NCBI GenBank assembly: GCA_001687465.1
Contig: LVLI01000844.1
Span: 1-10,269, forward strand
DNA length: 10,269 bases
Reading direction: 5' to 3'
Source: Halocafeteria seosinensis
Taxonomy: Eukaryota; Sar; Bigyra; Bicosoecida
Shown here: positions 6,677-10,269 of the stretch, one piece after another
Position numbering within the stretch: position 1 is the stretch's first letter
Layout of the letters: each line of letters begins with the position of its first letter
The notes under the pieces: model-generated
Told to the model about the DNA's origin: nothing
Databases searched by the model: none
Seen by the model: only the letters and a program-made list of their open reading frames with translations
Made by a program: the position numbers and the translations under genes

Positions 6677-8854
6677 TTACTCCACTGTTACTTCCACTAA
6701 TGGAGGAGCTTCGCCTAAGAGCCAGGCTGATTTTGCTCTCCAAAACAATTTCATGCGACTGCTCATGGATAAAGTGGAGCAATTTGTTGCAGACACTGGA
6801 GCAACAACGAGGATACCGGATCCACGTCCTTTGGTACGGCAGATCGGGTTGTCCGGGGAGATAGGCTGTAAACGGGGAGCTTCCGGAGCAGCAGCACCTA
6901 TTGATCCGTCTCCACCAAAGAGTATAACAGTTGGTCCACTTCCGGTGCCGTGAGAGTCTCCACTCGCCTCAGTTGGTTCAGTACTACCTCTGTTGGGAAC
7001 TACTTCGTCAGAATCAATAACTATCTCGTCTACTGTCTGTACGTCTTCCGTTCGGACAACGTCCTCTGGAGCAGACGCAGCGCTGGTCTCTTGAATCAAT
7101 TCCGATTTGGAGTTAACGATTCGTATACGTTCGACAGGGACCTCGAGTTGAATAGCGCAGGTAGCAGCTGCACTTGTTTTATCTCTCTTAGCATTCTTAC
7201 TTCTCTTGATTGCGATGAACAAGCAACCTCCAGCGAGCGAAATCACCAATAGTATTGGCAAAATGATCGCGGATGCCATCTCACCCGTCTCCAGTTTCGA
7301 GTTCCCCGTCGAAGCCCCAAAACCGCCACTAGAGGGGAGAGGTCGCGTAGCTACCGGTGTTGTGGTTGATGATGAGGATGTCCCCGTGGAAGTGCTAGTA
7401 GGCGAAGACGTATGAGCGGCCGACCCAGTAGATGTCGACGACCTGCTCGGAGTGACAGAAGGTGATGAAGTAGGCGAAATCGTTGCAGTAGATGTCGACG
7501 ATTTGCTGGGAGAGACGGTAGGTGATGACGTAGGCGAAACCGTGGTAGTAGGTGTTGGTGCGGGCGGCAAGCAGAACTGCAGGAGCTCCAACTCGGCCTG
7601 ACATCCCACTGGGCACGGCTCCGTACCACGCAATAGTGGTAAGAACCCTGGGGAGACACTCCAGACTTGTGAAGACCATCCTGGTAGGAGCTTCCCAGCA
7701 ATTGAGCATATGGAGGCAACATTCTCTTCATCAACAGTCGGAAGCACTGTGCCATCTCCAATGAACTTTTCAAAATAAACCGAGTTCCTGATTTCAACAG
7801 TGTTCCTAGCGGCATCAATATTAGAAAAGATTCCTCCGGCATGGATGTTTGTTACCTTTCCAGAGGCATACACGCTGTCTAGGTAGACTTTCCCTCCGAG
7901 GCCGGCTAAGTCCATGGCTGTTATTCCTCCACCCCACGGTCCCGCGATTTCTCCCCGAGAAAACGAGTTATTGACATAAATTGTTCCCCTGAACGCCCCA
8001 TTGAACCCAATGATGCCTCCTGATTTAACGGCGGCTATCTTACCAAGGGTGTAACATTGCTCTACTCGAACCATTCCTCCAGAGCCGGTAAAAGCGGAAG
8101 CAGCAGACGGTCCGACTATGCCTCCTGATGAGGCTCCAAAGATGTCTCCGCTGTACTTACATCGGAAAATGAGGACATTTCCTCCAGCAATCCCTGCGAG
8201 TGGACCAACGATACCTCCGCATCCATTGATTGATATTCTGCCGGATGCGGAGCAATTAGAAACGACGGCTTGTCCTCCCCATCCAAGACGGCCGCCAGCG
8301 ATCCCTCCTGCACTAAATTTTGCCATAGCTCCAGAGGTCCAACAGTTCGAAATATCCACGTGGCCAAATTTGCCACACTCGTATCCTGTAATTCCACCAC
8401 AGGAGTCTCCAATATTTCCGGTAGAGCTACAAGAATCGACCTTAAAGTACCTTTGCTTGCCCTGAACAATGTATCCTGCATATTTGGCCATGTCACCACC
8501 CCTTCTCACATGAACGTGACGAATTAATGGAGCAGCATCGAAAGAAGTTGCTGTCGACGTGAAAATTCCTTTAAAACTAACCGTCCCTTCCAAGTCAATT
8601 TCCAGGTCTGCAGATCCTTCAAATGTCTCATCGGCATTGAGAGAGATAAAGTCATCTGATGTAAAATTGGAAGTCCAAAGGAAGCTGCACATTAGGTGGA
8701 ACGTCTTCGTGACCGATTCGTACGACAAACAGTCGATACTTCCATCAAGGACGTCACCTCTTCGATCAGAGGCTTCAGCTTGCATCAGAATGCAGCCTAG
8801 TGAGCAAAGCGCGATTCCGAAGCGCTTAAGCATATATAGACCAACGCTTCTCAT
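6677..8854 (-). CDS. Type I membrane protein with GLUG-like repeat ectodomain
   Basis: A single frame of 725 residues starts at ATG 8854-8852. Farther upstream the frame has only a TTG, and a second ATG eight codons downstream would also leave a signal peptide. Residues 1-29 form a secretion signal, with likely cleavage after Gln-Ala-Glu-Ala-Ser. Residues about 139-357 contain seven repeats of 29-35 residues of the form Asn-Cys-x-x-Ser-Gly-x-Ile...Gly-Gly-Ile-x-Gly plus a partial eighth, resembling GLUG repeats of surface and adhesin proteins that stack as a beta-helix. Three Cys follow (414, 418, 428), then a Ser/Thr/Pro stalk (430-505), probably O-glycosylated. A hydrophobic segment at 526-549 is followed by Lys-Arg-Ser-Lys, a stop-transfer signal that puts about 175 acidic, Ser/Thr-rich residues in the cytosol. 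The tail has no kinase or other catalytic motif. The architecture suggests cell-surface binding or adhesion. The ligand is unknown. Confidence 0.8.
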   Translation of the reverse strand: MRSVGLYMLKRFGIALCSLGCILMQAEASDRRGDVLDGSIDCLSYESVTKTFHLMCSFLWTSNFTSDDFISLNADETFEGSADLEIDLEGTVSFKGIFTSTATSFDAAPLIRHVHVRRGGDMAKYAGYIVQGKQRYFKVDSCSSTGNIGDSCGGITGYECGKFGHVDISNCWTSGAMAKFSAGGIAGGRLGWGGQAVVSNCSASGRISINGCGGIVGPLAGIAGGNVLIFRCKYSGDIFGASSGGIVGPSAASAFTGSGGMVRVEQCYTLGKIAAVKSGGIIGFNGAFRGTIYVNNSFSRGEIAGPWGGGITAMDLAGLGGKVYLDSVYASGKVTNIHAGGIFSNIDAARNTVEIRNSVYFEKFIGDGTVLPTVDEENVASICSIAGKLLPGWSSQVWSVSPGFLPLLRGTEPCPVGCQAELELLQFCLPPAPTPTTTVSPTSSPTVSPSKSSTSTATISPTSSPSVTPSRSSTSTGSAAHTSSPTSTSTGTSSSSTTTPVATRPLPSSGGFGASTGNSKLETGEMASAIILPILLVISLAGGCLFIAIKRSKNAKRDKTSAAATCAIQLEVPVERIRIVNSKSELIQETSAASAPEDVVRTEDVQTVDEIVIDSDEVVPNRGSTEPTEASGDSHGTGSGPTVILFGGDGSIGAAAPEAPRLQPISPDNPICRTKGRGSGILVVAPVSATNCSTLSMSSRMKLFWRAKSAWLLGEAPPLVEVTVE
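7208..7279 (-). other. Transmembrane helix of the repeat-ectodomain protein
   Basis: Twenty-four residues (526-549) form an unbroken hydrophobic stretch, Ala-Ile-Ile-Leu-Pro-Ile-Leu-Leu-Val-Ile at its core, followed at once by Lys-Arg-Ser-Lys-Asn-Ala-Lys-Arg. The positive-inside rule gives an N-out, C-in orientation, in agreement with the signal peptide. Confidence 0.85.
7428..7547 (-). repeat. 60-bp tandem coding repeat in the Ser/Thr stalk
   Basis: Two 60-bp units (7428-7487 and 7488-7547) both begin GTAGATGTCGACGA on the + strand and encode two 20-residue copies of a Ser/Thr/Pro block, one starting Thr-Val-Ser-Pro-Thr-Ser-Ser-Pro and the other Thr-Ile-Ser-Pro-Thr-Ser-Ser-Pro. The in-frame length allows stalk length to vary without breaking the gene. 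Confidence 0.85.
7784..8440 (-). repeat. Seven GLUG-like repeats (coding)
   Basis: The unit is about 30 residues: Asn/Asp-Cys or Ser, two residues, Ser-Gly-x-Ile/Val, six or so residues, Gly-Gly-Ile-x-Gly, then a Gly/Ala-rich turn and a short Val-rich strand. Starts fall near residues 139, 168, 198, 230, 265, 295 and 326. Cysteines occupy the conserved position in the first five repeats and are replaced by Ser or Val in the last ones. Confidence 0.8.
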
Positions 8855-9275
8855 GTTGAATATTTCACTCAAAATTCTCTGTAGATCAAGGAAGTAGCAA
8901 AATGGGGGTTACAGTATCTACAGCAAACACTGACTCCAGACTCCGAACGGCAATCTGGTGAAGTGGCTCATATTCCTGCTCACCAGGAACTCGCATGCCA
9001 CATACACACTGTATCATGATGAGTTATGGCTGAAAGAACTTGTCAACAGCGAAGTGAAATTGCCCCATTATCGACTAGTTGCAACGGGCCTCTACAGTAG
9101 ATATCACCGGCGGCACAGACCAGCATACACTTACTTTGAATAGCCGTATTTGCTTGTTTCTTATGTTAACCACAAGATCCTAATAGACTGTAGGTTTTCC
9201 ATTGTGTGTATCAAGAGCGACGGATTACTTCGATGTGCTTTTTCATTGTAATCAACCTTGCCTACGTCCTCATAG
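8855..9275. other. 5' flank of the membrane-protein gene
   Basis: No gene is supported here. The stretch must hold the promoter of the minus-strand membrane-protein gene, but no TATA box or repeated motif stands out. A + strand frame at 8958-9143 is open for about 60 codons without a recognisable motif and is treated as chance. Confidence 0.5.
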
Positions 9276-9541
9276 TTATCCTCAGAACTCCGGTTTTTAA
9301 CAAAAACTGTTTGGGCAGATTACGAGGAGGCATCCGAGGGTAACTTTCTTGGCAGGATATCATAGTATACGCTATTTGCAGGCACGCCGGAGTTCCGAGC
9401 AAGCTTTGAGCGGCTCGACATCAACAGAATGCAACGCAGCGAAAAGACATACAGTCCGTGAAGGAAATTCAAGGAATAGATCCGGAGAGAATTGGTATTG
9501 GCTTCACGCCTCCGAAATGGCACTGCTCCGGTTCTCCCTAA
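9276..9541 (+). pseudogene. Possible decayed coding relic with stop and frameshift
   Basis: From 9276 one frame reads protein-like through Lys-Thr-Val-Trp-Ala-Asp-Tyr-Glu-Glu-Ala, meets a TAG at about 9357, and continues as Thr-Pro-Glu-Phe-Arg-Ala-Ser-Phe-Glu-Arg-Leu-Asp-Ile-Asn to a TGA at 9459-9461. A different frame then continues from about 9455 with Val-Lys-Glu-Ile-Gln-Gly-Ile-Asp-Pro-Glu-Arg-Ile-Gly-Ile-Gly-Phe to a TAA at 9539-9541. The pattern of coding-like blocks broken by one stop and one frame change suggests a dead gene or element copy. No family was recognised. Confidence 0.3.
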
Positions 9542-9587
9542 AAGCAAAACACATACCAGTGTATGACAAGTACAGTTCACTCAGGGT

Positions 9588-9672
9588 ATGGTGAGTTGTT
9601 TATGAAGGAAAAACCACCACACTGCGAATCTTGGCCACGCTGCTGAAACTCGAATGGTGAGTTGTCTATGAA
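9588..9672. repeat. Spaced 19-bp direct repeat
   Basis: ATGGTGAGTTGTTTATGAA at 9588-9606 recurs at 9654-9672 with a single mismatch, 66 bp apart. A partial match (AGTGAGTTGTTG) appears near 10072. It may be the remains of a local duplication. No regulatory role is evident. Confidence 0.6.
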
Positions 9673-9805
9673 CGATTCCTGGGGTACATGGACGAAGGAT
9701 TCTCTGTGCTGGGCTTTTTAACCATGACGTGATAACATGTGGTCCAACAACGTGAATTCCCATTGACTACAGATATACATCAGATGTTGCTTAGGGACGG
9801 TGACG

Positions 9806-9964
9806 ATGTGCGCAGCTTGCAAAGTACACTCGGTCAAGAAACGTGTAGGCAGTGTGTCATGCCACTACCGAGCTAAAGTGACTGTGACTAAAAGTGGGAT
9901 TTTACAACCCTCCGGCCCGGCCTTCAGAAACGTGAACGTACATTTTGATCGATTGCAAAACTGA
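9806..9964 (+). pseudogene. Small 52-codon frame, possible integrase-tail relic
   Basis: An ATG at 9806 opens 52 codons to a TGA at 9962-9964. The peptide is basic with several Cys and His near its start, and ends Val-Asn-Val-His-Phe-Asp-Arg-Leu-Gln-Asn. Val-His-Phe/Val-Asp-Arg-Leu/Met-Lys-Pro is a common closing motif of the C-terminal domain of LTR-retroelement integrases. Only this short motif supports the idea, and upstream integrase domains are absent. It may equally be a chance frame. Confidence 0.2.
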
Positions 9965-10269
9965 AGAATCTAGTAGACGTTGGAGCCTTGCCGTCGTTCC
10001 CGGGTACTGACTAAGTAGGCAGAATCGACGGTACGAGATGAGCGTCCAATGCGTACACTGCTAATTCCCCAGTGAGTTGTTGCGAACACCACCCTACACC
10101 ATCACTATGCACTGCTAGCGGAACTGGTTGACTTCTTACTGCGAAAGCTTCTTTGAAGAGTAACGCATGCTTGCAGCAGCGGATTAGATGTTTGAGTGAC
10201 TACATAAATACCATCACTTGGCAACACACGACAGTTCGGGTCAGGGGCTGTATACACGTACGGATATAC
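9965..10269. other. Right-end stretch with no recognised feature
   Basis: Both strands carry frequent stops, and no repeat pair, RNA gene or terminal repeat was recognised up to the window edge. Confidence 0.5.

Noticed and set aside
7351-7842. Minus-strand open frame of 163 codons with Leu/Arg/His-rich repeats
   Set aside because: This is another frame of the Ser/Thr stalk and repeat region of the membrane-protein gene. The repeats come from the 60-bp DNA repeat, not from a second protein.
8116-8499. Minus-strand open frame of 127 codons inside the repeat ectodomain
   Set aside because: It overlaps the GLUG-like repeats in another frame. The Gly-Gly-Ile register and the signal-peptide start support only the 725-residue frame.
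8831-8840. TATATA-like string on the minus strand
   Set aside because: It falls inside the signal-peptide codons (Leu-Tyr-Met) of the membrane-protein gene, so it is coding sequence and not a promoter.
8958-9143. Plus-strand frame of about 60 codons ahead of the membrane-protein gene
   Set aside because: There is no motif and no link to a neighbour. Its length is within what chance allows.

Overview
The window looks like nuclear DNA of a gene-sparse eukaryote. The signs are a spliceosomal intron with consensus GTAAGT...TGTGTGCAG borders, a candidate mitochondrial import subunit, two long unspliced genes for a disordered nuclear-type protein and a type I membrane protein, and decayed mobile-element-like coding debris between them. 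No bacterial operon, ribosome-binding site, CRISPR array, tRNA or rRNA was seen. Intron-poor genes in transposon debris, plus a secreted Gly-Gly-Ile repeat protein on a Ser/Thr stalk, would fit a red alga (florideophyte type) or another protist. That assignment is an inference and only moderately supported.

Left part (1-1202, + strand): a decayed coding region. Its end is readable in one frame as a SAP-like DNA-binding motif, an acidic linker and a chromodomain-like segment, closed by a basic tail. Stop codons at 678, 867 and 1035 break it, so it is best read as a pseudogene, probably of a chromatin-targeted mobile element. A 27-bp tandem duplication lies upstream.

1203-2422: no recognised gene. 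It holds a perfect 31-bp tandem duplication and an open frame of unknown status (1923-2327).

2423-2982 (+): a small two-exon gene of 93 residues. Its C-terminal half resembles TOM7, a small subunit of the mitochondrial outer-membrane import complex.

3292-5736 (-): a single-exon gene for an 814-residue, highly charged and probably disordered protein, with a short N-terminal coiled coil, nuclear-localisation-like basic clusters and a SUMO-interaction-like motif. It converges with the TOM7-like gene.

5737-6676: intergenic, with the 5' flank of the 814-residue gene, an AT-rich stretch and a possible ARM-repeat-like fragment on the + strand.

6677-8854 (-): a single-exon gene for a 725-residue type I membrane protein: signal peptide, seven GLUG-like repeats of about 30 residues (likely a beta-helix), a Ser/Thr/Pro stalk containing a 20-residue duplication, one transmembrane helix and a cytoplasmic tail of about 175 residues.

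8855-10269: no intact gene. It holds two possible relics of coding sequence (9276-9541 and 9806-9964) and a diverged 19-bp repeat pair.

The three intact genes show no functional link. No complete novel system was identified. The most interesting items are the SAP-chromo relic, the TOM7 candidate and the repeat-ectodomain receptor-like protein.
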